Assembly (NCBI RefSeq): GCF_037126465.1 | Contig: NC_088210.1 | Span: 16,765,511-16,829,510 of the forward strand | Source of the DNA: Ornithodoros turicata | Lineage: Eukaryota; Arthropoda; Arachnida; Ixodida; Argasidae | Length of the DNA: 64,000 nucleotides | Direction: 5' to 3' | Shown here: positions 33,371-43,432 of the stretch, piece by piece | Layout of the letters: the number at the start of each line of letters is the position of its first letter | How positions within the stretch are numbered: the first letter of the stretch is position 1 | Translations under genes and position numbers: made by a program | Notes under the pieces: generated by a model | Database searches by the model: none | The model's input: only the letters and a program-made list of their open reading frames with translations | Told to the model about the DNA's origin: nothing

Positions 33371-35140
33371 AAGTACTTATTTGGTGGCTTAATAAGAAAC
33401 GAAAGGTAAAAAGATTCATTTAAGCCAGTTGGATTAGTCTGAACAAAGTTCAAACGCTTAGGAGCATCTACTACCTCACATATTTTTTGTGCATAATCTG
33501 CACTTCATCAGGTGATGATTTCAACACCTGATGAAAGGAGAGACTAAGTGGGACTAATGAAGACTTTAAGGGGAAAAAAACGGACTAATTTTCGTCCGTT
33601 TAGTCCTAAATGCATTGCCACAACCATTAGCCCGTTTCCAGGCTACCTTTTTTTGATTCCGTGTTAGCACCGCGAAGCAACTGTGGCTATGAGCGGCGTA
33701 CAGATGTGGGAAGATGGAGAGAGGACAGCAGGAAGGAGTAGGGGACAGGACAGGGGGGACAGGAAGTAACCGTCTCTCTCAGCACGGTGCTGAACACGCC
33801 TCGATTCGCCGTTTGTGTCTTCTTTCTTCGCTCCTCAGTATCATGGATTCCTTGCCATGGATACTTCACACCACCTAGCTTGTTTACTCTTTATTACTTC
33901 ACACCTTCCTTTCCGCTTGTGCGCTTAATTAAGCAGAACTCACTTTATGCACGTTGTTTCCATTACTCGGAGCGTTATGCATTATTACCTGAAAGAGTGC
34001 TGCTACAACTTCCAATCCATCGTCATGTTCTCTTGCGGAGTTGATGTCCTTGTATTTGCCGTTGTAGAGCACAAAGTGCGCCTGGAAGTTAAAAAAAGCA
34101 ACGGAACTATGTAATACATCACTAAGCCCCCGTGAAATTGTGATTGACCACCTTAGGAGAGATAATATGAGCTATACACACTATGTTTGTTAACTATATT
34201 AGTACCAATGTTAATGATGCGTTTTGCTCGCCTTAGACGAACATCGTATAGACTCATTATTGTACACTTAATGGCGCCTAATGCTGTTATATATATATTT
34301 ATCCAGGCGGGCGCCTCTTGTCGAACACCTCGCAAGAACGTCTGCCCCGGCGAACGTCAACGCGGTATGGGTCCAGATCGTGCTGACCACGTAAGAAATT
34401 GGAAGCCACACCAAAGTTGTCATAAACCAATCATAAGTGCAATAGATACCACGTTGGACCAATAAAAGGTCTAGACGATAGCGACCCCTGTACGCCGTGT
34501 TCGTGAAGGCCTGTTCAAAATGTATTTCGTGGTTCTTTCCAGAGCAACATATTATATCTGCGACCAAGGGCGCGCTTACACGAACCTTGAGAGAATTTCT
34601 CAGTGCCGTCCTCAACAGCCTGGCAGGTGCTCTACGAACTAGCAGCGTTGAGGACACTAGCGTGCACACGAAGCTACTGAGCGCACAACTGAGGAATTCC
34701 CTCAACATTCGTGCAAGCGGGCCCAGGTCTACTGAATTATACGTGAACGTATGCAAGAATTCGTCCTTACCTCCATAGCAAAGCGCACGCCGTTGACCAC
34801 GTGTTCCGACGTCCAATGAAAGTGAAGGCTGTCAAAGATGTAAACCTCACCCGTACTTGGATTCTCCACTCGTGGTATAAGCTGTCCTGGAGTTGCCGTT
34901 ACCACCACTAGGAAGAACACAAAACCCACAATTCCCGGTAGAGCCACTTGCCTCCCTGTGCGAGCTGTACATTACCTGTCGCTCCGACATTCTCGACTGT
35001 ATATTGCTGGATCTTGCTGAATCCCCGCAGGTATATCCGCCCTAGCGTCCTGTTCATGTGCACCATTGAAGTGCTTATGGCAACGGGGGACTGGCGACTG
35101 CCCTTGCATTTCGCGAAGATTCTCGGCCACTTGGATGGTC
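30804..35140 (-). CDS. Alpha-carbonic anhydrase, five exons joined, first exon missing
   Basis: Catalyses reversible CO2 hydration with a three-histidine zinc site. Exons on the minus strand, in order: 34976-35140, 34771-34907, 33989-34081, 32665-32886, 30804-30923. Phases agree throughout (244 residues plus stop). Landmarks in order: GPSKWPRIFAKCKGSRQSPV (entry of the fold and QSP motif), LHFHWTSEHVVNG (His94 and His96 and the Glu of SEH), FAMEAHFVLYNGKY across the 34771/34081 junction (Glu117, His119), YPGSLTTPLCDEVVTW (Thr199 loop), NIRPLQPLNRR (C-terminal strand). The usual NGHS proton-shuttle site reads NVGATV, so His64 is replaced. Position 92 (normally Gln) is Ser. The family normally has about 260-300 residues, so roughly 20-40 N-terminal residues (signal peptide and first strand) are missing upstream. 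It is probably an active-site-competent but slow enzyme; that is inference. Transposons fill its introns. Confidence 0.9.
31424..31635. mobile_element. MITE in carbonic anhydrase intron (family with 34566-34735)
   Basis: Outer arms around CTCGCACGAAGGAAATTCCT and complementary AATTTCCTCA...GTTCGTGCAAGC; interior TTGAGGACTG and GAGGACACC. 34566-34735 has the same ends (TTACACGAACCTTGAGAGAA / TCCCTCAACATTCGTGCAAG) and interior words. No ORF. Confidence 0.7.
31803..32320. mobile_element. MITE with nested SINE (family with 39289-39534)
   Basis: Ends TACAGGTCCTGACAAAAGTT and AACTTTTGTCGGGACCTGTA are near-perfect inverted repeats. A 5'-truncated SINE (32045-32235) sits inside, flanked by AGTCCCTTT on both sides (about 32030 and 32237). 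Without the SINE the element is about 320 bp. Confidence 0.85.
32045..32235 (+). mobile_element. 5'-truncated SINE nested in MITE
   Basis: Body begins GTCACCGGCTGTGCTCTCTG and ends CGCTAACACGGTATTTTAAAAA. Same family as 6454-6747 but without the tRNA-like head. The duplicated AGTCCCTTT marks the insertion. Confidence 0.82.
32345..32560. repeat. Inverted-repeat element with GCGTACGCTATC words
   Basis: TGTACGCTATCGCATTGCGT and complementary GATAGCGTGCG / ATAGCGTTG words define a degraded element. A related segment (ATCGTACGCTATCGCCTTTG, GCGCATGC) is at 15050-15115. Boundaries unclear. Confidence 0.5.
32665..32886 (-). CDS. Carbonic anhydrase exon 'D' (substrate pocket)
   Basis: 74 codons from VRALPNPKLRRLL to SSVGAKQ, including DDLLPVYISTYFRYPGSLTT with the Thr199 equivalent, then PLCDEVVTW. 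Acceptor TCCCCAG, donor GTAAG. Confidence 0.9.
33160..33367. repeat. Decayed DNA-transposon remnant and TA microsatellite
   Basis: TACAGTGAACACTCGTTATT at the left and TATTAACGAGGGTTCACT at the right are inverted repeats of a small element with ACTCGTTAT/ATAACGAG ends. A (TA)n tract follows (about 33328-33366). A related segment with CGTTATAACGAGG lies at 19460-19730. Confidence 0.6.
33650..33745 (-). mobile_element. 5'-truncated SINE, minus strand
   Basis: GTGTTAGCACCGCGAAGCAA and ACAGATGTGGGAAGATGGAG are the reverse complement of the 3' part of the 6454-6747 SINE. Confidence 0.75.
33989..34081 (-). CDS. Carbonic anhydrase exon 'C' (third zinc ligand)
   Basis: Exactly 31 codons: AHFVLYNGKYKDINSAREHD then DGLEVVAALFQ, with His119 as the second residue. 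Flanked by TTCCAG and GTAATA. Matches the family's LVHYN...DGLAVLG segment. Confidence 0.88.
34566..34735. mobile_element. MITE, second copy of the 31424-31635 family
   Basis: Inverted ends TTACACGAACCTTGAGAG and CTCAACATTCGTGCAAG; it lies between carbonic anhydrase exons 'B' and 'C', stopping about 35 bp from the exon B donor. Confidence 0.7.
34771..34907 (-). CDS. Carbonic anhydrase exon 'B' (HFHW zinc ligands)
   Basis: After a TTCTTCCTAG acceptor it reads VVVTATPGQLIPRVENP, then GEVYIFDSLHFHW with the first two zinc histidines, SEHVVNGVRFAME, and a GTAAGG donor. The loop between HW and SEH is absent (HWTSEH) where vertebrate enzymes have several more residues. Confidence 0.88.
34976..35140 (-). 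CDS. Carbonic anhydrase exon 'A' (QSPV motif)
   Basis: Reads GPSKWPRIFAKCKGSRQSPV then AISTSMVHMNRTLGRIYLRG and ends VENVGAT before a GTAAT donor. The acceptor is GCAG at 35141-35144; upstream in the same frame there is an immediate stop, so the exon cannot extend further. This frame lacks a start codon. It begins in phase 1, so the missing first exon must end one base into a codon. Confidence 0.85.
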
Positions 35141-35144
35141 CTGC

Positions 35145-38050
35145 GATTCCATTTCACAGACCTAGCTGCTTCCACTATTGTGACCACTTGGTACGTTGCC
35201 TATAAGTAAGATATGGCAGCGTCCTTAAAGGGACTGTCGCGTCCGACCCGGTTAATTCGGGAATTATGGCGCCGTTTTACTCATTGTTCATCATACCGAC
35301 AATAACGCCGTAAATCCGACGCGAATTAGTGGTGTACTTTCTGTGCAATCTGGTGTAAGACATCGCAAGAGCAGATGACGGATGTTGAGAGTCCCTCTGT
35401 GGAAATCGGAGAAAACGTCACTCGGACAAGGCCAATCAGGGATCGCCCATTGGCGTGGACAAGTCCAATCAAGGGGCGGCCACCTAGGTAGAGAGAGCCT
35501 GCTTACTCGTCGACGCGACGTAGCAACTAATAATCAGCGAATCAGGATCGTGTGTACAACGGCGGTAGCCAATCAAGAACGAGCCTTCAGCGGTCGTAGC
35601 CATGAAGAGGAACCACCGTCGTCTACGAGCAGTGATGGAATGTCCCCGCGTACTAAACGAGAAAACTTTAAAATAAAGCTCAAAACGGCCCCATATCCTT
35701 CTCATGACTGATTTTCTGGAATGCGTGTTGCACTTTTTGTACTACAGGTCCCAAGTTGGCTACAGTCATTTCCGGTTTCCTGCATTCCCAGAACGGCGAA
35801 TTCGGCATTCGGCGAATTCCCAGAACGGCGATTCACTGATTTTTGGCGAATTAAAGTCTGTCATATTTTCAATACATGGGGGATGCAACAAAATCACTTC
35901 TCTCGGCGCGCCCGCCAGAGATATTTGAGCCAAAATGATGTCATTCCCTACAGTAACAGTCGGGGAGTTGATTGCAATCGACAAATTGGAAAAGCTTACT
36001 GCAGTTTTCCAGATCCCTGCGAATGAAAATAATGGCTCTGTCGTTTGCTCGCATGTTGTGCAGGTTGGCGCCGATTACATTGTTTCCTTAAACCGCGGGA
36101 CGAAAGCAAAGCTAATAAAACAATTTTGCGACGGTGCCAGCCCTCCGGAAGCGAACGTTAACTAGAGTGCATGAGTCCGCCTTAAGAGCTTGTTGCTTAT
36201 ACCTCGCAACATAACACACATGTAATATGTCGCCTGTCAAAATTGCTCGCGGCCATACCATTTGCACCTCGTCCCAGCGCCGCATTTGGAGGCTAGCGGT
36301 AGCGCCACTCAGCGGCCCGGTTATTGCTTTTTCAATTTATGCAGTACTTTGTACTTCAGCTTACCTTAGTATTTTTGTACAAGCGGTGTACGTCCCATGG
36401 AAGATCCTTCTTTCTAAACTTGATTATCATCATCGTTGTACGCGTTTTCCTAGGAGCTGTTGCTGTCGTCTGCTACGGTAGTCGTATGTCCGCTTCTGGA
36501 CGTTCAAAATTCAAATTTCCATTGTCCAATCATAATGTACATCTCGCGGGCCGATGTGTAGCGCTCCTAGCGGATCGTGTGGACGGGCCCCTCATAGCTG
36601 TTGCCGACTATGACATGGTCGGTATAATCTACTAGGTCGTGAAATTGCTATAGAATCGGTCGGGGCGGCTTCGGGAGTGAAACAGCCCTCATTTTAGCAA
36701 CACTGGCGCCCATGCGCTCATGTCATGTTTAGAGCTTTTCTTGTTGTGATTTCGGTTTCTGCGCCGAGTGCCGTAGACGTCACTGCGTTGACCCAGTGTT
36801 ATGCGCACGCAATGTAGTTTTCCCGCCGTACTTGACGGCCAATGCAAAATTGATGTCTACCTCGGTACAATGTTGCCCGCAATTTTCAATTTTGATTTTT
36901 TTATAAAACAATGAGTGCGATTGGGACGAAAATCGTGACGTTAGAGACCTGAGAGCGTAAGCCATTGAACAAGCTCATTTTATGAGAGTGTGCCGTAACT
37001 GCGTTCCGGTGCCTTCAAGGTCTTCTAACTTGCTCACCGCGACAGATTCCCTCAGCTTCATTATTCTAGCGCGACAGTGTTCCCTTACCTAGGCTTGAGT
37101 CGTACGACCATTCTATCCCGTAAGTCGGTCCCACGCCGCACGAGCACTCTGAAAAAGAAAAAGATAAAAGGTGTACAGGTGCTCATATGTCTTGAAAGAT
37201 TTGAAAAGCGTTGCCACATGAATGACCCTTTTGTTAAGTACCAACCGCGAGAGCGAATGATAACCAGCCTGTTCAGCTACAACTATTCTTATCAACTTAT
37301 ACCAACGGTGTAGCAGTTTGAATATGGTATACGGTTTTTGGTGCTACAGTTCCGAGGTCGTGCTAAACACTGGGAGATGGTGGTATCGAGTCCAAAAAAG
37401 GGGGATGTTCTTCAGTCACGTATAAACAGTTGAACGCGAACCTTGGAACGTGGAACAAGTGGAACCTTGTGGAACGCATGTGAAAATAGTGACTCACCCA
37501 TTCTGAATACCGTTTTAAAGAACAAAACACGAGGCAGTTTGAACGAAGAACTATACATTGTCAGTTATGCCGGCTAGAGTGGTCATGATAACTTACTCCC
37601 AAGCAAGGACGAAGCGACAGTGAAAGCCATGCAGTAACGTAACGAGAGCATCTCTTCCCGGTGCACAACGGAAAAGATACGTCTTCTTCGAGGCAGGAGG
37701 GCTCCCAGCCAGCTGCGCCAACAAGAAGGAGGAAAATAAACATCCGAAACTTGTAGGCCTTTAACTCTGCGCTGAAACCGCTTCAAATGACCGTGACAAT
37801 ACACACACGAGTGCGTGCACAAAGTTTCCAAATATCGTTTTTGTACAATGCAGCTTTTCGTGCGTCCTCTTGTGAAAGATCGTTTACGGGGCGGGTCCGG
37901 TGAATTGTCGATCGAGAGATTAACGCTGTGTAAAGACCTGAGTAAACGTTTCTTCTTTAAAGTAAGTTCTTCTGAGTAAACGAGCGCTTCTCTTTTTTTG
38001 TACGCCCAATAGCAAACCTCATTTATGGCCTGCGGGTTATTTACTGATAC
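35145..38050. other. Unrecognised intergenic region
   Basis: No gene supported. The missing first carbonic anhydrase exon should be here on the minus strand. One weak candidate is 37595-37660: a short hydrophobic frame (MLSLRYCMAFTVASSLLG) ends at a good donor, GGGA|GTAAGT, in the required phase 1. It does not by itself supply the expected W-x-Y segment. A SINE-like fragment with GGTCGTGCTAAACACTGGG is at about 37340-37395. Confidence 0.4.
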
Positions 38051-38059
38051 AAGGAGTAT

Positions 38060-39010
38060 TAGTGTACAATGAACGTGCGAAACTGAAATTATAACGCAGT
38101 GAAAGAATATAATAATGTAAATTACTGCCCAAAAAATTTGGCTGCACCTTTCGAGCTATGTGTCAAGCGTGTGTAAATATACAGTAACTGTGTAGGGCAG
38201 TCGTTCCGTCTTAAAAGGGGCACATAAGTGGGAAAATTTCTACTCATTGAATGAAAGATGTTACCTTGAAAGCAATATAAAAGGAACGATATTCATCCGT
38301 TGCGTCGTTCGTGATGCGCGAAGAACGAAACGGTCAGTTTACGGTCTCCCTCTTCTCTCCTTCACAAGAAGGGCGGCAATGTGGAGCGGCCTCCTACTGG
38401 ACTCCTCAAACGATATCCCGCGATGATTGGACTGGTCGTTTGAAGAGTCCAATAGGAGGCCTCACCACACTGTCGCCCTTCTCGAGAAGGAGAGAAAGAC
38501 GGAAAGCGTAAGCTGCGGTTTCGTTCGTGCATAAACCACAAACGACGCAATGAATAAATCCTGTTCCTTTTTCATTGCTCTCAAGTATTTAGAAAGTAGT
38601 AAGAAATATTTTGCGCTTAATTGCCCTTTTACGAGTGTTCAGTGGAAATATTTTTCATGATGGCTCGTGACGACCACACGGAAACTGCATTATAACGGCA
38701 GTTTCCTAGAGAGCAGCCATCTTGCCTGACGTCACCCATTCGCCATTACAGCAGTGTGGGGGCGCCACGGCCGCGCCCAGTGATATGCACAGATGCCAAC
38801 GTGTCCCGCCTCCACCATTCAGCGCTGCGGTCATTCGTGTTCCAAAGCTATTTCCTCCGAACTGATCGGGTGGGTGTACTCTTTGCTGAACATGCACGAG
38901 GGTCCTTGAGCCGCATAGCAACAGTTATGTGCCACGTGGAACAGCTGCGGATAATGTGACAAGGGTGTGGCTGTAGGTATTTCGCTTTCGCACGCTTATG
39001 CGCGTGTGGT
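38060..39010. repeat. 1-kb segmental duplication, copy 1 (with MITE)
   Basis: Direct repeat of 53425-54430. Shared words flank and include the MITE: AAATTATAACGCAGTGAAAG / CAATTATAACGCAATCAAGG, GAGCTATGTGTCAA / GAGCTTTCTTTGTGTCAA, then the MITE (38211-38632 vs 53791-54214), then TCATTCGTGTTCCAAAGCTA / TCATTCGTGTTACGAAGCTA and GATAATGTGACAA. Clearly diverged, with indels. No coding frame is shared. Confidence 0.75.
38211..38632. mobile_element. MITE, AAAGGAAC family
   Basis: Ends TTAAAAGGGGCACATAAGTG and TTAATTGCCCTTTTA. The interior has GAAAGCAATATAAAAGGAAC, CTCCTTCACAAGAAGGGCGG and complement GCCCTTCTCGAGAAGGAG. Confidence 0.85.
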
Positions 39011-39049
39011 TTTACACGCGTGAGTTTCGCTCATCTTAACTGCTGTGTG

Positions 39050-39257
39050 TACGGCTAGTGTCAAAGTTAACTTGAACAACGCTCCAGCCGGCGAGGAGGG
39101 AAGAGCCGCCCTGGCAGCGCCAAGCAGAGAATGCTTTCGTAACGTGGGTCACCCCCTCTAACTGTAAACAGATGACCAAAAACCGCCTTTATTTCTAAGC
39201 ACCGCCAGGGTCCGCAGGCCGGAATGGCGTTCAAGTTAACTCTGATGCGAGCTGTAC
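39050..39257. mobile_element. MITE, second copy of the 10650-10770 family
   Basis: Ends GTACGGCTAGTGTCAAAGTT and a complementary right end GATGCGAGCTGTAC; shares AACTTGAACAACGCTC and GGCAGCGCC...GCAGAGAATG with the 10.6-kb copy but is about 90 bp longer. Confidence 0.78.
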
Positions 39258-39288
39258 CCTTTTATTCCTACCCTTAATTCTTACGTGG

Positions 39289-39534
39289 CACAGGTCCCGA
39301 CAGAAGTGTACGGAACACGCCTATTAGAGTACCTTTTCTTCAGCCTAGCGGAGAGCAGAAGCGGGCTCTGTCACAGGGACGGGCGAGTGCGTTGGCTGCG
39401 ACACACCGGTACTTTCGGTATCGCTAGAATGCGCTCGCTACCGGCGCACTCCTCAAGTGAGCCCGCTTCCTCACGCCACGCTGGATAAAAACTCTCGCGC
39501 GCGCTCCGTAAACTTCTTGGGACCTGTACCCATC
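39289..39534. mobile_element. MITE, second copy of the 31803-32320 family
   Basis: Ends CACAGGTCCCGACAGAAG and AACTTCTTGGGACCTGTA; inner GAAGCGGGCTC / GAGCCCGCTTC arms. Lacks the nested SINE. Confidence 0.8.
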
Positions 39535-39539
39535 CCGAC

Positions 39540-40745
39540 ATGTCTATAGTTGCAGCCCCAGAGAACACAAGCAGCGCTCAGGTTAACCAACAGTATGTTT
39601 ATTCGCATACACCGCCGTTCCCCGCAGAAGACCACTGCGTCGTAATCTGTCCGCAACAGCCGTCAAGATGCATTTCTTTTCCGCGCTTTACGGCTTAAAT
39701 TACGGCTTCAGGTTCCCTCTCAATAGAGAGGGATACTGCACGTGTAAGGGGGCTATCAGCGATAACAACTCGCTGTCGCCACGCCCCCTCCCACCTTTTC
39801 AAACGGGGCTGTGCAAGATGTCATCGGAAGGACAGCCACGAGCTAGCTGCTGGCTGTACTCTTCGCAGGAAGACTTCGCCGGTGATTCGTACGGCCGTTT
39901 GGCAAGCGTCGAAGTCGGTTAGGAAGTCTTGAACTGGAGGGGTCGCTGTGGCTGGAAACCGTCGATATCCAGTCAAGTTCGGGCGCAGCAGGCTGTTCGA
40001 GGACTGAGGAGGTGCTGAGCTGTTCAGATAGTGGCGTACAGAATGAAGTCATCTGCTGTTACAGGTCCTGTGCCGTTGGACCACGGCAGTCGAGAGAGCT
40101 GGTATTCCTCTTGAGCGGCATGACCGGCAAGGAAAGAGAAACGGCGGGAATCAAAAACAGAACGCAGAAAAAAACAAGCGTGAAACATTATAGCGAAGAC
40201 AGCTAACAACTATCAGCTTATCCATAACGTAAAAACCCTCGACTCGGAGACAAAACACAGACAATCTTTTTTTGTCCCCCGGTTTTGGGTTTAAGTTATG
40301 GATCTATACCACCAGCTCGCTTGCTACCTCTCTATCAGCTCATGTTCCTTGGACACAAATGGCCCGACAGGTCGGCCGCCCCAAGTTAGGCGCCAAATTG
40401 TGGGAATTTAGAGTTAATCCCACCATCTGTCCAACCCTCAGAGAATACAAGCAACATTCAGGTGAACCAGCAACAAACAGCAGAATTATTCGCTTACATC
40501 GTAGTTCCCTGCTGTAGACCACTGCCGTAATCTGGCGACTGCCGAAAGAACCCGTCCGCCGCTCGCAGCATAGTTGTTGCTCGTACCAGTCGTCAGGATG
40601 GCTCTCCTTTCTGCGCTGCTAGCGCTACGGGTTATATAAGCTTCAGGTTCCCTCGCAGGAGAGAGGGAAACCACACGTGTGAGACCACTATCGGCGATAG
40701 CACCTCGCTATCGCCACGCGTCTTATCTAACGAAAGACCATACTA
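39540..40745 (-). mobile_element. Collapsed LTR retrotransposon, minus strand
   Basis: Two related direct repeats, 39540-39800 and about 40399-40745, share CCACTGC, GCTTCAGGTTCCCTC, CGCTATCGCCACGC-type and ATTCGCATACA/ATTCGCTTACA segments and look like LTRs. Immediately inside the upstream LTR the minus strand reads ATTTGGCGCCTAACTTGGGG (40379-40398), matching the TGGCGCC..GTGGGG primer-binding-site pattern of Gypsy/Bel-type elements. Only about 600 bp separate the repeats and no gag or pol is visible, so the body is deleted. Confidence 0.65.
40220..40300. repeat. Palindrome within the LTR relic
   Basis: CCATAACGTAAAAACCCTCG pairs with GGGTTTAAGTTATGG around AGACAAAACACAGACAA/TTTTTGTCCCCC. 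A half-copy (CATAACTTAAAAACCCGAGA, GGGGACAAAAAACG) occurs at about 43218-43262. Confidence 0.65.
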
Positions 40746-40810
40746 AAAGATATTTTGGTTTTCCAGAATAAATGCGCGTGCCATTTTGCCTGCACGGCTC
40801 CCCACGCGGC

Positions 40811-40942
40811 ACAATGTACTGAAAGCCGAGTGCAATAGGGGTGGACGGTATGTGTCTTATCGATGTTCCTTAGTTTCACGAGTCTGTTCAAGGCCTTCCA
40901 CCTACCCGTCCACCCCTATTGCACTTGACTTTCAGTACATTT
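40811..40942. mobile_element. Small MITE, second copy of the 3433-3565 family (inverted)
   Basis: Arms ACAATGTACTGAAAGCCGAG / CTTGACTTTCAGTACATT and GGGGTGGACGG / CCGTCCACCCC. TTTTGCCTGCACGGCTC is present on both sides (about 40785 and 40940), perhaps part of a target duplication. Confidence 0.8.
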
Positions 40943-41069
40943 TGCCTGCACGGCTCTGCTGCTCGCGGTGCCACCACTGCCCTCACGAGTTGCACAACGA
41001 TGAAACATTGGATTTCTGAGCGATGCAAACCATGCATAATATTTTGCTTTTAATTTTACTTCCTATAAC

Positions 41070-43285
41070 ATGCAACAACAACAACAACAACAACAAGAAA
41101 AACAGAAGGCTACAAGATACTGGGGAAACAACCTACATTATGTAGATCGACGTGCCCCAGTCCTGCTCTTAAACCATTACAGTGGTTAAAAAGAGCTAGG
41201 GAGATTGCGTAAATTTCATGATATCACGATACAATAAATATATATGAACAACCGGAAGAATGAGCACAATATAACACTTAGCACAAAAATTCATACTAGA
41301 AACTTAACGCTAGAAGATTGCGTGACTGGTAAGTACTTAATAGTAGAAAGCTGTGTGACAGTTTGTTTATTTTACGAGAAAAATAACATCCTGTAACAAC
41401 TACGTCTACAGGGCGAGAAAATAACTGTGTGCCGCATTTCATTTGCGGTATTTGAATTTGCCACGTGGCTAGTGTGCGCAAGCACGGTGCTTGATCATTC
41501 TTTACTAGTTTTGCTAGACTGTGGAAGTAAGAATATTTCGGTAATGTATCGCCCTTATGAAGGGTAAGTCTGTGAAAATATGCTTTATGCTCAGGATAAC
41601 ATTGTTTATTAGTGGCCTCGAACTGCATTTTGTCTGTAATGCTACTCGTGTTATCAGCAGGTTCACCTCAAAGTTTTCACGTGACATTATCAGGCTGTTA
41701 TCTAGACGTGCGTGATTTTGGTTTGACGGTGGCGTTTAGCGCCCTCTGTTATCTGTTCTCACTCTGACAAAGAACGGGACGTGGGAGCATGCGCAGTGAA
41801 TATCTTTACAGAACAGAAAAGAATCATCTGCACGTCCTCGGCGCACCTCCCCAGCACAGCAGGGAAAGCACTGATGTTTGGAGGTATTTTCCCGCCATCT
41901 TTTTCGCATAAACAACACGGAGAGGCCCTCCGTACGTGCATGTAATCTTCCTTGTTCGCATAACCTACAAGGTATAGCCTGTTCAGATGCTCTCTATAGA
42001 CTAAGCCTAACGTGAACCTGAAAGTTGGCCAGCCCATTCCGGAAAGTAATCTCCGTACCAGATCAATAGAAGGCATAACCATGAAAGCTGTGCCATAATG
42101 TAACATATTGTGCCAAACGCGTTCAAATGCACTAGCTTTATATAGGGCAATCAGGGATAGCAGCATAAAGTCTCACAGCGTCACGTGGTCATCGGATGTC
42201 ACGTGGTGGTGGTGGCTGTCAATAAAAGTATCGGTCGAAACTAGAATTTAAAAAGCTGAAACCGAAGAAAGTAGTAAAATCAGGAAGCCCCTTAAACTCA
42301 AGGAAGTGTCTCCGTTTATTCCAGGATACAGCCCCAAATACATATCCGAACAAGACAACTTTATTTGAGTGATGATACGATTTGGCTGTTTCATCGGCAG
42401 GGGCGATACTCTACCCCATTCCTCGCTGTAATTTGGTTCATGAGCCAGACAGAGTGAGTACCAAAATGCCAGGTTGTCCAAGAAGGATATCAATGCTTTC
42501 AGGGTGAGCGTTGGCTGGCTAGATTTGATCATGGAACCAGAAATGTTGTCATGATGACTGGAGTTGAGTTGAGTAGTTAGTCTTGTAGAGCCTATAGTCT
42601 TCTAGTTAGTCACTGGTAAGTTGGTAGTGCGAGTGATGGAAGAGCTTGTGTTCTATATATCTTCCAGATGACCACATTGGATTTTCTTCGAAGGCATATC
42701 TTGGAGAGTCAGCATGTCTGCGGCGGTAACGTCGCTGAGCTGTAACAGCCACGCTTGAGTTGCATCCGATGAATTCCTGACGAGAGGTATATTTCATGGC
42801 ATCCGAAAAGTGAGCGTTGGATCAACTCTTGCAAGCATTGACGTGGAGAGAATATCGGCCAGGGACGACACTAATCGTCGAAGAATGGAATACATATCAA
42901 AAAGTCACGCAACTAATAAAATGAATAAAGATCAGAAATAGTCGAGAAGCAATATCAGTCGACAGTAATGTTCTACAAGTAGAAATAGTAGTAGAGATAT
43001 TGAAGTCGAGTATAGAACAAAGTATCCATATAGTATCAATGGATAAGAGGTTATCGAAATGCAAGTCCTAAAATATCGGGAGCAGTTTCAGGTAACCGTC
43101 AGAAATGTCACACTTCCATGAATGATAAAATTGTAAGTAAAGTGAGCCAGACACAATTGTTCGAAGTACTCGGAGATAATAGTCAAACGACATCATACTA
43201 ATTTCGTAGAGGCAGCAAGAAATATTTTCATAACTTAAAAACCCGAGACCAGGGGACAAAAAACGACAAACACAGACAAGGCTGA
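41070..43285. other. Unrecognised AT-rich region
   Basis: Begins with a (CAA)n microsatellite at 41070-41094. Minus-strand frames up to 135 codons exist (41759-42166) but have no recognised domain. Nothing further supported. Confidence 0.45.
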
Positions 43286-43295
43286 CAAGGCATTT

Positions 43296-43372
43296 TTGGC
43301 TGACAGTAGCCTGCAGTACGACCAGTACTTCGACAACGGCACCCTTTCAACAACCTTCATCACGGTTGTGCC
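43296..43372 (+). CDS. Possible 5' exon of the micro-exon gene
   Basis: Just upstream of the 161-bp array, a plus frame reads LADSSLQYDQYFDNGTLS then TTFITVVPHGRQ. Its codon use and amphipathic pattern look protein-like, and CCTGCAG (43310-43316) could be an acceptor. A GTCAGA at about 43371 could be a donor. I do not recognise the family. It is a candidate only because of its position and composition. Confidence 0.35.
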
Positions 43373-43432
43373 ACATGGACGTCAGATACATGAGAAAGAT
43401 ATATATAAATTTTTCACCTTCCTTTCAGACAT

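Noticed and set aside
34268..34816. 182-codon minus-strand ORF
   Set aside because: Crosses the carbonic anhydrase exon 'B' donor in another frame and runs through a MITE; no recognised domain.
37583..37831. First exon of carbonic anhydrase
   Set aside because: Signal-peptide-like frame and a phase-1 donor fit, but no carbonic anhydrase motif is present, so kept only as a weak candidate.
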